Shown: in pieces, positions 48,600-60,419 of the stretch | Position numbering within the stretch: position 1 is the first letter of the stretch | Layout of the letters: every line of letters starts with the position of its first letter | Assembly: GCA_029891385.1 (NCBI GenBank) | Contig: JAIWQS010000180.1 | Coordinates: 1-64,000, forward strand | From: Erythroxylum novogranatense | Taxonomy: Eukaryota > Streptophyta > Magnoliopsida > Malpighiales > Erythroxylaceae | Length of the DNA stretch: 64,000 nt | Direction of reading: 5' to 3' | The notes under the pieces: model-generated | What the model was told of the DNA's origin: nothing | Seen by the model: only the letters and a program-made list of their open reading frames with translations | The model's database searches: none | Position numbers and translations under genes: made by a program

Positions 48600-51500
48600 A
48601 AATTGATGGACTTTAATTTTTTATAGGCAAAAGAATTAACAACAAAACTTACAAAGCTAAGTCAACAGAGTCGAAGAACGGAAGCCCAAAACGCATGTAC
48701 GTGGACCGACGTCGCCCCGTAAGCGTTAAAATATAGATAATTGTGATTCCATTAAATAAAAATTATTAAATGTTCCTTTTTCTATTTAATATACCTTTAA
48801 GTTAAATATTTAAACCAAATGAATAATTTTCATTAGTTACTAAAGGTACTTTTTATATGAATAAAATTAATTATTTTATTCTTTATAAGTTTTCATAGAG
48901 ACCATATTCCTTCAGTTATTATTCTCAAAATGTAAAGACAGCACATAACCATACATCATATTTGATAACATACTGTAAAGTTTATAAGGCCTAAAATAAT
49001 TCCACATGGTCGTAGAAAAATCACTATTAGATGAACAAATTTCTTTTCTCCCAAAATCTGAACTTGTTCCTCTTTTCTGTTTTATTAATTAATCATTTGT
49101 AATATATTTTTGGTAATTCACTAAAATATACGAGCATTGAACATGATCTTGTGCAAGCTGGTATTGTTCTTCTGTCTAAAACACACAAGAAACTTCATGC
49201 CCAATAGTTGATGGAATCTTCTTTCTAATAGTCCCTAAACAGGACCACATTAGTTGAATCTCTTATCCAATCACAGTCCGATTTCGTGATTATGTTCCTC
49301 CAGTACTTGAACATACACTAAATAGCACTTTCTTCTGTTGTTAGTATACAATATAATAGTTATCACTTTGATGCTCATGAACATCGATGTCAAAAGAGTT
49401 TAGATTCTTAATTAGAGCATGATGATGAGACAAGTGATAATAAATACGAGAGGTACAGTGATTTTTGTATGTTAATATTATGCTTTCTTAGATGCCTTGC
49501 TCCCTTCGTTTGGATAGCCTTATTTGCAGACTAATCAATATGAAGATGAGACGTATTGCATTATGAAATTGTTACAATTGCAATTTGTACCTTAAGAGCA
49601 AAAAAAGATCCAAGTAACAAGTTCATGTGTTATGGTTTGCTCTTACCTGTCCATCTGTAAACTCATGACGATCGTAATGAACTTTGATAGAATGATAACA
49701 GAGTTTGCATTTCAGAATTAGTGCCTAATTTTGATTCTAAGTCTTTAACAATCAAAATCGAACACGTGCATGTGACCTGAACATTCTAAACCAATAACCA
49801 TATCAGCTGGTAGAAAGAATGTTGATAAAACTTTAGTTGAAGGACTTTTTTTTTTTTAAAGTGCAACATCAGTGAACAGAAGCCTACAGAAAGACCGATA
49901 TACGTTTTTCCACTTTCTAGTATTAAAATGAGGAACAATTACTGCTTGAGAAAATGCATATCAAGTCAGAAGAATATGTTGAAGAAAAATAGCATTGTCA
50001 AAAAGGAAATGAGATAGGACCAATGTTATGAATATCAGATCTTAATTCAGATCGGATTCATTTTCTAATGTAACTGCACGATGCATTCTACGATATCGAA
50101 GAACGCTTCGTAAATTTTTAAATTTATAAAATAGTCCTTAAAATTTTTAAAAATTACAAAATAGTTTATATTGGTATATTATGCGCTTATCTGCATAATT
50201 TTACTAGCTTTATCGCTTACATCAACCATGCATTCAAAAATCTTAATAATAAATAATAATGACAATTAATATGAAAAACAATAATTTTTAATATTTCACA
50301 TATAAATAATAACCACAATTAATATAAAAGGATAATCATCATCATTCAAATATAAAATTAAGAATAAATAAAGTATTAAAAATATTATAATAATACAATT
50401 TCATCATTTTAATAAATAATATTACATCAAAAGATTCAAAACATCTAATAAAAAGAACAATAAATATTACAAAAGAGTTGATGACGAAGAAACAATCAAG
50501 TAGCAAGATTAAACCTGAAACAAAAACATTACAATTACATTACATAAATAGAATTTAACATAAGCATCAAATGTAATTAAAATTCAAAGAAGAGGAAAAA
50601 CAAAAACTTGAAATTTAATCATCAATGGGAAGAAATCCACTAAAACTGCACTGACCCTAGTGATTTATCATCATTATCATTCAAATTTAATGCACCAAAT
50701 AACATGTCAATGCTTTCCCATCCAAGATTATCTTCCAAATTCAAATCACTCACATCAACTAAATTGAGTTCTTCAGAAACTCAATCCGTCAACTATAAAA
50801 ACCTTTTAAGTATAAAAGTTATATGTTTGTTGGTGAAAGGGGTAAAAGTAATCCTAACATTTATAGTTAAATACAAGTTAAATTTTAACATTTCACTATA
50901 TTTAAATTAAATTCTAACATTTTACAAATGTTCAAATTTAACCCCATATGAATGAAAATTCTACCATAAACTTTACATTGTCATCATAAAAATATAACAT
51001 TTTACCTTTAAATGAGCCCACAAAGGCCACATATGCTCTACGTGGCATTGTAAGACATAATCATAAATTTTAAAACTTAAAATATTAAAATAATTATTTT
51101 ATTATCTTAATTAATAAAATATTTTCTTAATTATTTTTTAAATTAACTAAATATTATAACCAATTAAATTTTTTGCCTAACAAAATCGTTAACCATAATT
51201 TTATAATCCCTAAAATTCACCACTAAGCACTAGCCCTAATTTACTCTTTATCATCCTCTCTTATTGCCGTTTTCCACTGTCTTTTCTTCTTCTTTGATTG
51301 CACCGACTGACGAGTGACGACTTCTTCACCTCTTTTTATTTTCTTTAGTGACATATTCTTCTTTTTTCATTTTTCTTTTGACGCTTTGCTTTCCACGACG
51401 TCGGGTCTGCGTTGGCATGGAGGAACGACAGAGCTTCGACCGAAGGGAGAACGACCAGGGAGGAAGAAGACCTCGAAGAGCAAAGAAGGCGAGCGTGGAG

Positions 51501-52082
51501 GAGAAGACGACCACGGTGGAAAGAGCAGAGGCGGCGGCAGCGGCGACGAGGAGGAGGTGGCGATGGCGGCGAGGAGATGACAGATGAGAGAAGACGAAGA
51601 GGAGGAGGGGCGATGAAGGTGAAAGTCGGGGGTTAGGGATTTTTAGTTTAATAATTTTTTAATTTTGCAATTAAGTTATTAGATTTTTAAATTTTTACGA
51701 TCAATCAAACTACAGCATCGATCGGTATTGATCGAAACCACCGCATAAGCCGGTATTTTTGGCCGGTACTGATGGTTATACGTACCATTCTGGCTACCGT
51801 TCGGAACGGTACGGTATCCATATCACTGGTTAGGACAGTAGAGATTACATCCAACTTCTGTCATTTGAACATAATCTGCATCTATTATTTTGTACTCTTG
51901 CCCATAGGAAACGTGATTTACAAATTCTTGAAACCAATTTGATCTTAAAAATAGTAATGAGAAGTGAAAGAACAGTAGGAACCGAGCTTAAGAACAGAGG
52001 AACAACAATTACGGAGAAAAAGACCTAAGCAAAATTCTGGTACAAAGTACTATTTCGAATCTATGGTCGCAGTCTTTATTTA
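48600..52082. other. Intergenic DNA between HAC1 5' end and the synthase 3' end
   Basis: AT-rich, no convincing gene. Short frames at 51314-51640 are low-complexity Arg/Glu/Ala text from GAG/GGC repeats. The stretch 50.03-51.83 kb may be one degenerate DNA transposon (separate entry). 48.6-50.0 kb shows nothing recognisable. Confidence 0.6.
50026..51833. mobile_element. Candidate degenerate DNA transposon with inverted ends
   Basis: The left end CCAATGTTATGAATATC and the inverse of the right end CCAGTGATATGGATACC agree at 13 of 17 positions. TAGGA lies next to both ends. Inside each end, CGATGC and an AAATTTTTAAA stretch recur in mirrored order, so the inverted similarity may extend for 100 bp. 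No transposase seen. Confidence 0.35.
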
Positions 52083-52262
52083 CTATTTATTTCTTGTAAT
52101 CACACTTTGAGTGAGCTCAACCAATGCCCGCCTTAACTTTTTTACTTCTTCATCATGGGTTTCTCGTAGAGAATCAATAGCTTGTGCAGCAAGTTCACCA
52201 TGCTTTGCAGCTAACTCCCTTGTCTTTTGAATTCCAAAGCTCTTCCCAAGATACTCAAGGGC
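52083..52262 (-). CDS. Polyprenyl (solanesyl-type) diphosphate synthase, last exon
   Basis: Acceptor AAACGTAG at 52263. Encodes ALEYLGKSFGIQKTRELAAK, HGELAAQAIDSLRETHDEEV and KKLRRALVELTQSVITRNK, ending at TAG (52083-52085). This matches the C-terminus of trans-polyprenyl diphosphate synthases that make the prenyl tail of ubiquinone or plastoquinone (plant SPS/COQ1 family; the TRNK end resembles the SPS3/mitochondrial branch). The Asp-rich catalytic motifs lie in upstream exons not found in the remaining 11.7 kb. The gene is either transposon-split with a very long intron or a truncated copy. Confidence 0.75.
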   Translation of the reverse strand, partial: ALEYLGKSFGIQKTRELAAKHGELAAQAIDSLRETHDEEVKKLRRALVELTQSVITRNK

Positions 52263-52399
52263 CTACGTTTTACAAACATAAGGTTTAATAGCTGCGTGGC
52301 TCGTAGGCTTGGAATTCTTATACTCGTTAGAAAAGAAAAATAGAGCACACTTAAGGAAAGAAATCAAACTGAATAACAAAGGGTAAACACTAACGAAGT

Positions 52400-53590
52400 T
52401 GAGACCAAAAAAAGAAAAAGAAACTAGTTCTGCTGGATTCTGGCGGAACTATACGTTGCCGTTTGGATCCATGGAGTTGGCTGCTTTCTGTAGAAGCTTC
52501 GACGTAAAGATCCCCGCAAAACAAAGAAAGGCACGTCGGGGGTTGTTTCCCGATAGGCCCCTCCGACGCTCAAGTCAGTCTTTTGGTGAAGGTGGGATCG
52601 CTGTGAGCAGAGAAAACTAAGTTATGATTGCGTACCTTTGTTATGGCAGAATTATACCTTATATATGAAACAATAGCTAGGTTTAGGTCTTTACGTGTGC
52701 ATGGGAGACTCTTACATGCGGATGAGCCAAGGAGATCGTGGATTGGATCTGGGCTTGGCATAGGTACAGGACTGATATTTGAAGAGCGGACCGATCGGCC
52801 CACGAGTGGTTATGACTGGGTGCGGGCCCAGCACGATCGACCCGACCATAAGCCCCCTACTTCTCGAGTCTGAGCGAAGAGAAGAGTCGAAGGAGTATGT
52901 TAGGACTTTGTTGCTCGTCTGCTATCCTATAGCTCGTCCGCAAGACAGCTCGTGAGGTGGTCGATCGGTTTGATATTGGCATTATAGTTTCGGTCACGGG
53001 ACTGACTGTAGGCCCGATCGATCGGATGTCGATCGGTTGTGTGATCGTCAGATTGGGATCACCGATCGAGTGCTCTAACCGATTGGCATTGGCACTTTTT
53101 GCGGATAGCTCGCGCTAAAGGTGCCTGGGTGGTCATCATTGGCGGCGCGTGAAGGTACTTGAAGCATTTATTGTTTGACGGCGCGTGCCCTCTGACAGTT
53201 TTTCAGAATCTGAAATGTATCGTCCTCGTAACCGTCATGCAGCTGTCTTGTATGTCCTTTCAACTGTCGCGCCACTCCCGATTTCGAGCAACCCTAATTC
53301 TCCTTGGCTCGGATTATGTCGCGTGTCCAAGCATAGCTCGGATTTTCTCCACGCGTCGCGTTTTGACTGGATCACAATTTGAACGTTTCCTTATAAATGT
53401 TCAGGATCGACAAACTGTTTGGTTTTCTTCATGCTTGTTTCGTTTTTGCTTTCGTTTTGCTTTCATTTGCTCTTTCTTACTCTCAGTTCCCGGAAATTTC
53501 CTTTAACCGTCGTTCGATTTCCCCTTCTCCATTCACTAAATAGGTACGTCCCTTTTCTCCGTTTCCTCCTCTAAAGTTTTTCTTTTCAAA
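52400..53590. repeat. LTR-like / untranslated region of element H
   Basis: GC-rich compared with flanks and rich in CGATCG motifs (e.g. ACCGATCGGCCC, CGATCGACCC). CCTTATAAATG at about 53389 is a plausible TATA box for the plus-strand ORF that begins at 53610. No second LTR is available in the window for comparison. Confidence 0.4.
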
Positions 53591-53609
53591 AGTTCTGTTC
53601 TTGGTAAGC

Positions 53610-55470
53610 ATGTCGACGGCCAGTTCTAGAAGCATGGTAGAAGGTGTTGAAGAGATCTCCACGAGAGAAAGGAAGGATGAGTTGGTTGTGGAGGCACCGC
53701 CGAAAAACGAATCAACGATGACCGTGGGAGAGTTGAATCGATCAGTACTTAGGTATAGCATCCCCTCGTCCTGGGGACCCCGGCAGGTCCTGGGGAACGA
53801 GCGAATCCACAGCAAATTTATTGGATATTTCACCGTTTCCGAAAGTTTTTTCTCGATTGGTAGTATGAGGCTTCCTTACGCTCCGATCGTCGACGAGGTG
53901 TGCTGCCTATCACCGATGCCGAGCTGATTCCTCCGAATAAATTGGAGGTTTGTTAACGGTCTGGCGTTGTTGTGCCATCAATTCGCCATTCGCCTCTGCT
54001 GGCATTTTCGCCACTTCGAGGTTGAGCTAGAGTCCGAGCTCGTGCCGGATCCCTTCCGCAAAGAGAGATGCTAAGTATCGCCCGGCTGGAACGACCTCGA
54101 AGGTTTCCGCCATGAACTAAGTATTTCTTCGTGAAAGCCCCTGGACCTCCCTGCGAGTCTCGACCGTGGAGGTATCCCTTAGCCGAGTAGTGAAATGACA
54201 CGTCGAGCGTGTCTCTCAGTAGGGATGAGTGGAGGGTAATTGGCCGCATAAAGGAGCTCGGCCGATACGATTTTGCTAGGCTAATATGGGCCTATTCCGG
54301 GGGGGTATAGGCTAATTCTTTTCTTATCGACCCCCCGTCACGGATTAGCGGGCTAGGAGAGGAAGCCTTCTCGTCTGGTTGAGCCCTCGTGGTCGAATTA
54401 CTTACTGCATTTTTGATTATTGGCTTCTTTTTCTGACTTGTTTTGTTGCTGTGCAGCCATGATAAGGATAGAGGATTATGTCGTGCCCGGCGCTCTCCTG
54501 AAATCCAAAGGGCAGGCCGCAAGGAAGAAGAAGAGAAAAGAGGTGGAGACTGGTGAGGGCTCCGCTCTGCTGGTGGAGCTCTGCCATTCTGCAGTGTCGC
54601 TGGTCCCTCCGCCTGTAGAAGATCTTCCTGCTGCGGCGGCGTCGTTGCCGATCGTGCCAGCTAGCACGAGCCGAGCGGTTTTGGTTGAGGAGGAGGAGGA
54701 GGAAATAGAACCTCCTCTTAAGAGGAAGAGATTGAGGAAGATTGGTGATCTACCGTCCGGCCACAAGTCAGTATGCCGAAGAGAAGGAGAAGAAAGGCAA
54801 GGGGGAGGGCGAGCGACTAATGCCGGGCAGTAGGAGTCCGCGATCAAGCTGGCCAGTACTGCCTCGATCGGGGACCTCGAAGTGTCCCGCCATATTGCCG
54901 AGAGGATTGTTCCTCCCGTGGATGAGTGGATCATGGACAGGAAGAGTAATGTGGAGCTGGGTCTCAACTCATTCAGAAAAGATCTGAGTGCTGGTGATGT
55001 CCTTCAGCGGTGGTGCAACGCCCTGGAGGCTCTGGACCAGAAGTCCGAGACCTTCATGAGCAGTGAAGGCTTTGAAGGACGAGCTTTCGGAGGTGAAGGA
55101 GGGAAAAGACCTTCTTCAGGCTCATAACTCTTCTTTAGAGGAGGAGAAGAAATCTCGGGAGGAAGCGATGAGGGCGATAGCAGCGAAGGGCAAGCTGGTC
55201 AAGGTGTGAGGTCTTGAGAAGAAATGGAATCGAGAGGAAGCTTAAAGAAAAGTTTCTCCAAGATTGTCATGCAATGGTGGAGGATGTGCACAGACCGAGG
55301 ATGTGTTGAGGAGTTCATGATGCTCGCTAAGAGGCAACGAATCGAGGCGATCAAACGGTGGAAGAGGAGAAACTCGAACGCCGAATGCCTAGAGCTCGCT
55401 CATGACGTAACCCTTTCGGTCCTAAAAAGTGCCATGAGAGTCACTTTCCGATGGGCCTGAGCGCCTTCAT
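53610..55470 (+). pseudogene. Antisense ORF of element H (putative gypsy-type transposon protein, coiled coil)
   Basis: Plus-strand pieces: MSTASSRSMVEGVEEIST... with GELNRSVLRYSIPSSWGPRQ and PYAPIVDEV (53610-53927), resembling the Transposase_28 'putative gypsy type transposon' family. A possible intron acceptor TTGCTGTGCAG lies at 54457. A basic/acidic linker follows (LEEEEEEIEPPLKRKRLRK), then ERIVPPVDEWIMDRKSNVEL and helical coiled-coil text (ALKDELSEVKEGKDLLQAHN, EEEKKSREEA). Function unknown. Frame breaks every few hundred bases. Confidence 0.55.
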
Positions 55471-55849
55471 TTGAAGATTACGCCGAGCCGCCGCTTCGCT
55501 CTCTACTTTCGTTGAGGGAATCAAGGAGAGGGTCGGGGAGCACTGTTGTTCCGGACGAGGAGTTGGATCTTAACTCTAAAGAGGAAGAGCTTCCTCATGA
55601 GGGTATTCCTCCGATTGCCCCTTAGACCTCGCTTCTCCCGATCGCCCGCTGCGACTCGAGATTTCAATGGCCCGCCGACTTCCGAAGCTTCTCCTTCTGC
55701 TGAATTTTAGAGCTCACCTGGTCGAGCTTATGCCAGGGCGAATTCAAAGGAATGAAATCTTTATTTTTGTCCTTCATTTTTTTGAAGCCATCTTCCATTT
55801 TTATGTTCTTTATTTTGGACGTATAATAGGATTTAATGAAGTTGCTCAT

Positions 55850-56515
55850 AGTCGACCGACATCGAGGTCGACTTATAGTCGAGGCCGAGCTGAGGTCCCA
55901 AAGATCTTGTCTTGGTGATCGATCGGCCGTAATCGATCTATGTCGAGGCCGAGCGATGGTCCCAAGGATCTTGTCTTGGGGACCGATCGACCGTAGTCGA
56001 TATATGTCGAGGCCGAGCGATGGTCCCAAGGATCTTGTCTTGGCGATCGATCGACCGAAGTCGATCTATGTCGAGGCCGAGCGAGGGTCCTAAGGATCTT
56101 GTCTTGGCGACCGATCGACCGTAGTCGATCTATATCGAGGCCGAGCTATAGTCCCAAGGATCTTATTCGCCAATCGATCGATCGTAGTCGCATCTATGTC
56201 GAGGTCGAGCGATGGTCCCAAGGATCTTGTTCGCGACCGATCGACCGTAGTCGATCTACGTCGAGGCGAGCGATGGTCCCAAGGATCTTGTCTTGGCGAC
56301 CGATCGACCGTAGTCGATCTATGTCGTGGCCGAGCGATGGTTCTAAGGATCTTGTCTTGGCGACCGATCGATCGTAATCGATCTATGTCGAGGCCGAGCG
56401 ATGATCCCAAGGATCTTGTCTTGGTGACCGATCGACCGTAGTCGATCTATGTCGAGGCCGAACGAGGGTCCCAAAGATCTTGTCTTGGCGACCGATCGAC
56501 CGTAGTCGATGGGAT
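55850..56515. repeat. 64-bp tandem repeat array (about 10 copies)
   Basis: Units start GTCGATCTATGTCGAGGCC and include CCCAAGGATCTTGTCTTGG and CCGATCGACCGTA. Starts at 55932, 55996, 56060, 56124, 56187, 56250, 56313, 56377, 56441 and 56505: spacing 63-64 bp. Lies between the pol end and antisense ORF of element H. GATC-containing palindromes recur in every unit. Short open frames across it are by-products of the repeat. Confidence 0.9.
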
Positions 56516-56570
56516 TTTCTATTCTGCCAATTTTAATGGAATTCATTCTTGCCGAGAAATCTGGAAACCC

Positions 56571-57416
56571 CTTTATTGATGATAATGAGGGCGTGAGCCG
56601 TTAAAAAACCTGTTTGGCAGGGACAGAAAAAAGGTACCCATAGGTTTTGTACAAAAACAGTATTGAACAAACATTAACTAAAATAAAACTTATCTATTGG
56701 TAGAACGCCTTCAGGTTTCGAGAGTTCCATGGCCTTGGTAGAATTTTTCCATTCACATCGCGTAGGGTGTAAGAGCCGTGCCCGGCTTGCTTGATAACCT
56801 GGTAGGGTCCTTCCCACGCCTGTCTGAGCTTTCCGGGGTGTTTCCCAACCTCTTCGACCTTTCACAGATCGCACTCCACCGACCTTACGTCGCTTCGCTT
56901 TACTCTTACATTGTAGAACTTCGCCGCTCGGGTCGACGATTTACGAACGAAGTACGCCTCTATCCCTATCTTCACTAAAAAGCACGAGCTCGGCTTTATT
57001 GATGATAATGAGGGCGTGAGCCGTTAAAAAACCTGTTTGGCAGGGACAGAAAAAAGGTACCCATAGGTTTTGTACAAAAACAGTATTGAACAAACATTAA
57101 CTAAAATAAAACTTATCTACTGGTAGAACGCCTTCAGGTTTCGAGAGTTTCATGGCCTTGGTAGAATTTTTCCATTCACATCGCGTAGGGTGTAAGAGCC
57201 GTGCCCGGCTTGCTTGATAACCTGGTAGGGTCCTTCCCACGACTGTCTGAGCTTTCCGGGGTGTTTCCCAACCTCTTCGGCCTTTCACAGGACGTACCCA
57301 CCTACCTTTACGTCGCTCGGCTTTACTCTTCTGTTGTAGAACTTCGTCGCTTTCCGGCTGACGACTTCTGAACGAGCGGCTGCCCTATCCCTATCTTCAC
57401 TGAAAAGCACGAGCTC
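56571..57416 (-). repeat. 423-bp tandem duplication containing the integrase tail of element H
   Basis: CTTTATTGATGATAATGAGG begins at 56571 and again at 56994; the copies are nearly identical. Each encodes on the minus strand KAEEVGKHPGKLRQSWEGPY and IKQAGHGSYTLRDVNGKILP, the C-terminal domain of a Ty3/gypsy integrase, plus about 120 bp of 3' untranslated DNA. Confidence 0.85.
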
Positions 57417-57498
57417 GGCTCGACGAGCTTCATTATTCCATTCTTCATCATAGTTCAATACCCTTTGGTTATGCAAGACCACTTATATGGGGACTAAG
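57285..57498 (-). pseudogene. Element H integrase, segment before the duplicated tail
   Basis: MVLHNQRVLNYDEEWNNEAR, LFSEDRDRAAARSEVVSRKA and TKFYNRRVKPSDVKVGGYVL are typical of the plant gypsy integrase between the rve core and C-terminal domain. The start (57.48-57.50 kb) is where element I inserted. Confidence 0.7.
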
Positions 57499-60401
57499 TG
57501 TTGGACCCCGTCTCCGAGGCCCAACATTCAGACCCCACAAGTACACATAAGCATAGAAGACCCATAACTCACCACAATAGGGGAAACTTGTAATAGAAAA
57601 ATTGGATAGGCTTTTTAAGAAAATATGTTCCTTATGCTTTCACGATTCTAACGCCACTGAAAACGCTTAATTCGGATCAGAAATGAAAAAGTTATAACCA
57701 AAATAGTCAAAACTGAACACTTTACTGACTTCGCTTCAAAATTGTAAAACCTTAGAGGCTAGCTTGCTGTTCAGTTTCTTCATAAAACTTGTAGGTTTAG
57801 GTCTTTAGTTTAATTTAAAATAAGAATCGCCTCAATCGGAGCTCTATAGCTCAAGATATTCTAAAATTAGTGAAGTATATTCGCACTTTGACAACCGACG
57901 CCACATTTTGTTTCAAACTACCTTTTTCAAATTAAAAGCAATACTGACCAATCAGGTATAAAAAGATAGAAAATTTTCTTATGAATCCAACGCTTCAAAA
58001 ATCGCTAAATCGGAGGTTTGTACAAAAGTTATGGCCAAAAGAAGGAAGAGAGGTCAAAACACAAAAGCGAGACGATGACGCCAAGACAGACGTTAAAATT
58101 AAATCTCGTGATGACGCCAAGATGTATACAAAAATTCATCTGTGATGACGCCAGCACAGACGAAAAATTAAATCTGTGATGATGTCAGCACGATTTAAGA
58201 TGACGCCATCACGCATTTAAAAATGAAGCCTAACTTCGTCTGAGCCCTTTCTCCAAAACATCCCCACTTTGAAGATGCATAACTTTTCACTCAGAACTCT
58301 AAATTAGACACAGTTTAATTCGTTGGAAAGCTAAGAGACAAATCTACAACTTTCATGAAGATCATGGACCTAAAATCCAACCCTATAAGGGCCAAAAGTT
58401 GACTCAAAGTTTCATCTTGAAATCTGCCATTTAGGCAGCACCTGCATCTGACTCTAACAACTCACACTTTGCAATCAATACCTCAAAAATAGCTCATTAA
58501 ACTTCATGGGAAAGCTCTACAGCTTGTCTAACACCCGCATGAAGTCTAACATAATCCCATTCGACCTATAACAATTCATAATTTGGCTGAAAGCGCAAAA
58601 CACCCAAATTTAACTCAAAGAGCACATCAGCCCATAAATTTTCAGAACTTCAACAACTTCTAAACTTCAGGAAATTTCCAGAAGCTCTCTCAAGGCAAAA
58701 CTCAATGATAAAAGACTCAATACACATACTTCACACATAGATCACAAATCAACATAAACACATGATGAAGAGAGTACTAGAGCTCTCATTCTCTTTTCAA
58801 ATCATAATAAAGATTAGATGCATAGCTTTGGTTACATATTGGCATATTCATCAATATCAAGTACAACATACAAAAGATGAGATGCTCAATGATAAATATG
58901 CTACAAAGCTATTCCAAAAGCTAGTTACTAACTTAATACAAAGTTCCTAAGTTTCTTGGAGTGATGCCTTGCCTTGCAAGGTTCAAATCTCAACTTTGAT
59001 TTGCACCGAGGAGGAGAATGTGGTGAGCTAACACTACGATGGCTAACAAGTTTATACCATCTAATAATGAGCCACACAACACATCATTAATAATCCAAAC
59101 AATAACAATTCATCATATTAAGCTCAAATAACCCAAAATCATCACATAAGCACAACATGAGAGTTTATCTCAATCAAACACACATTATGCATCATAAGCA
59201 CAATTAAAGAATGGAATGCACACAACAGCTCGAGAGTTCCATAAACACGATTTAAAATCAAGTTTATCAAACACGACGAGTCCATTTTGGATCTCGTAAG
59301 CCTCAAGCAGCAAAGGGAGAAGGCTAAGGGGGGTCAACGCACGTGACTATCAAGTAGTTCTCTCTTGCCCAATCACAACTCATTTATGCTCACACATTCA
59401 AGAAAAGAATAGCATTTCATGCTTCTTTCATACTTTCAATCATCATAGTTTCACACTTTTCTTTCAAATCAATAGAAATACACTTTCAATATACACACAA
59501 TGTAGCAAAGATAGCACACATAGGCATTTGCCCATTACACAACAACTATAAAATGTTACCCACCTATCGTAGAAATCCAATTCAAGATCGCCCTTCCTCC
59601 TTGTCTTCGAGTGGGGTTTTCTTGAGTTCCTTCAATTAAATCACACTTCATTCATTAAATACATTTTCAAAGAAGGTCATAATACTCATAAATCAAGCAA
59701 AGATGAAAATAAACCTTAAACCTAACCTACCCATAGGACATTTAAGCTAGAATAACCATAACCTTAGCTTAAAAGTCCCTAAAATCCATATATCTCACGC
59801 TTTCTCTATCTTTCTTCAAACTCTACACAAACCCTAACTTCCATCCTACACCATTTTCGAACCTAACCTAAGCAAAGATTGAACTTACCTCTCACAAGTG
59901 GTTTTCTTATTTCCTCCTTCCTTCTACCTTCCTTCAAGCCTCCAACAACTCTCCTTTCCTTTTGGTCAAGCTTTCTTTCCTTGCTCACGCTTTTTGTTTC
60001 TCTTCCTTTAGGTGACTTACGACAACTTTGCTACTCCACTTCTCTTCTTAATTCCTTTATATCTCAACCTAAAACCCTACCTCAAAACTATGTAGTTTTG
60101 ATACTCCTTTAAAGCTCACTTATAAGACTTGGGCTTTCTCCTCATAAGCCCATTCACCTCTAATCCACTTATTTCTAACCTTCCTTCTTCTTAACTCATT
60201 CTTTCCCAAAGCCCATTCCATCCAACATAAAGTCCAAGCCTTCATTTAATTCCCAACTTCGATTCCCAATCATACATGTTAAATCCAAGCCTCAATAAAA
60301 TATATATCTATATAAACACATAATTAAAACAATTAAGGCAAGAATAGTAAATAAATAAATGAATAATCAATTAAATAAATGAAAAATTTTCTGGCCCAAC
60401 A
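57499..60401 (-). repeat. 3' LTR of element I (2,903 bp)
   Basis: On the plus strand it starts TGTTGGACC and ends GGCCCAACA, the TG...CA borders. No gene inside; the plus-strand frame at 59879-60112 is pyrimidine-rich low-complexity text. Several GATGACGCCA-type short repeats occur at 58.07-58.22 kb. Confidence 0.75.
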
Positions 60402-60419
60402 ATTCTCCCTCCTAAAAGA

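Larger units (their letters stand above)
52400..57498 (-). mobile_element. Gypsy element H, Tat-type (3' part), with antisense ORF and tandem repeats
   Basis: Order on the minus strand: integrase C-terminus (57.48-56.57 kb, tandemly duplicated), 64-bp satellite array (56.5-55.85), an ORF on the opposite strand (53.6-55.5) and GC-richer LTR-like DNA (53.5-52.4). This 'pol - tandem repeats - antisense ORF - LTR' order is known from Tat-lineage gypsy elements such as Grande. The element is cut by element I at 57499. Exact LTR ends not found. Confidence 0.55.

Noticed and set aside
51314..51636. Three overlapping plus-strand frames coding Arg/Glu/Ala-rich text
   Set aside because: GAG/GGC low-complexity DNA open in all three frames; no recognisable domain.
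55850..56515. Regularly spaced repeats resembling a CRISPR array
   Set aside because: Units are contiguous 63-64-bp tandem copies without unique spacers, in a plant genome and inside a retrotransposon; this is a minisatellite.
55664..56546. Overlapping open frames of 80-120 codons on both strands rich in Arg/Asp/Ser
   Set aside because: They are by-products of the 64-bp tandem repeat, whose length and lack of stops keep frames open; no family signature.
59879..60112. 77-codon plus-strand hydrophobic frame with apparent membrane segments
   Set aside because: Pyrimidine-rich DNA inside a 2.9-kb LTR gives Leu/Phe/Ser text; no start context or homology.
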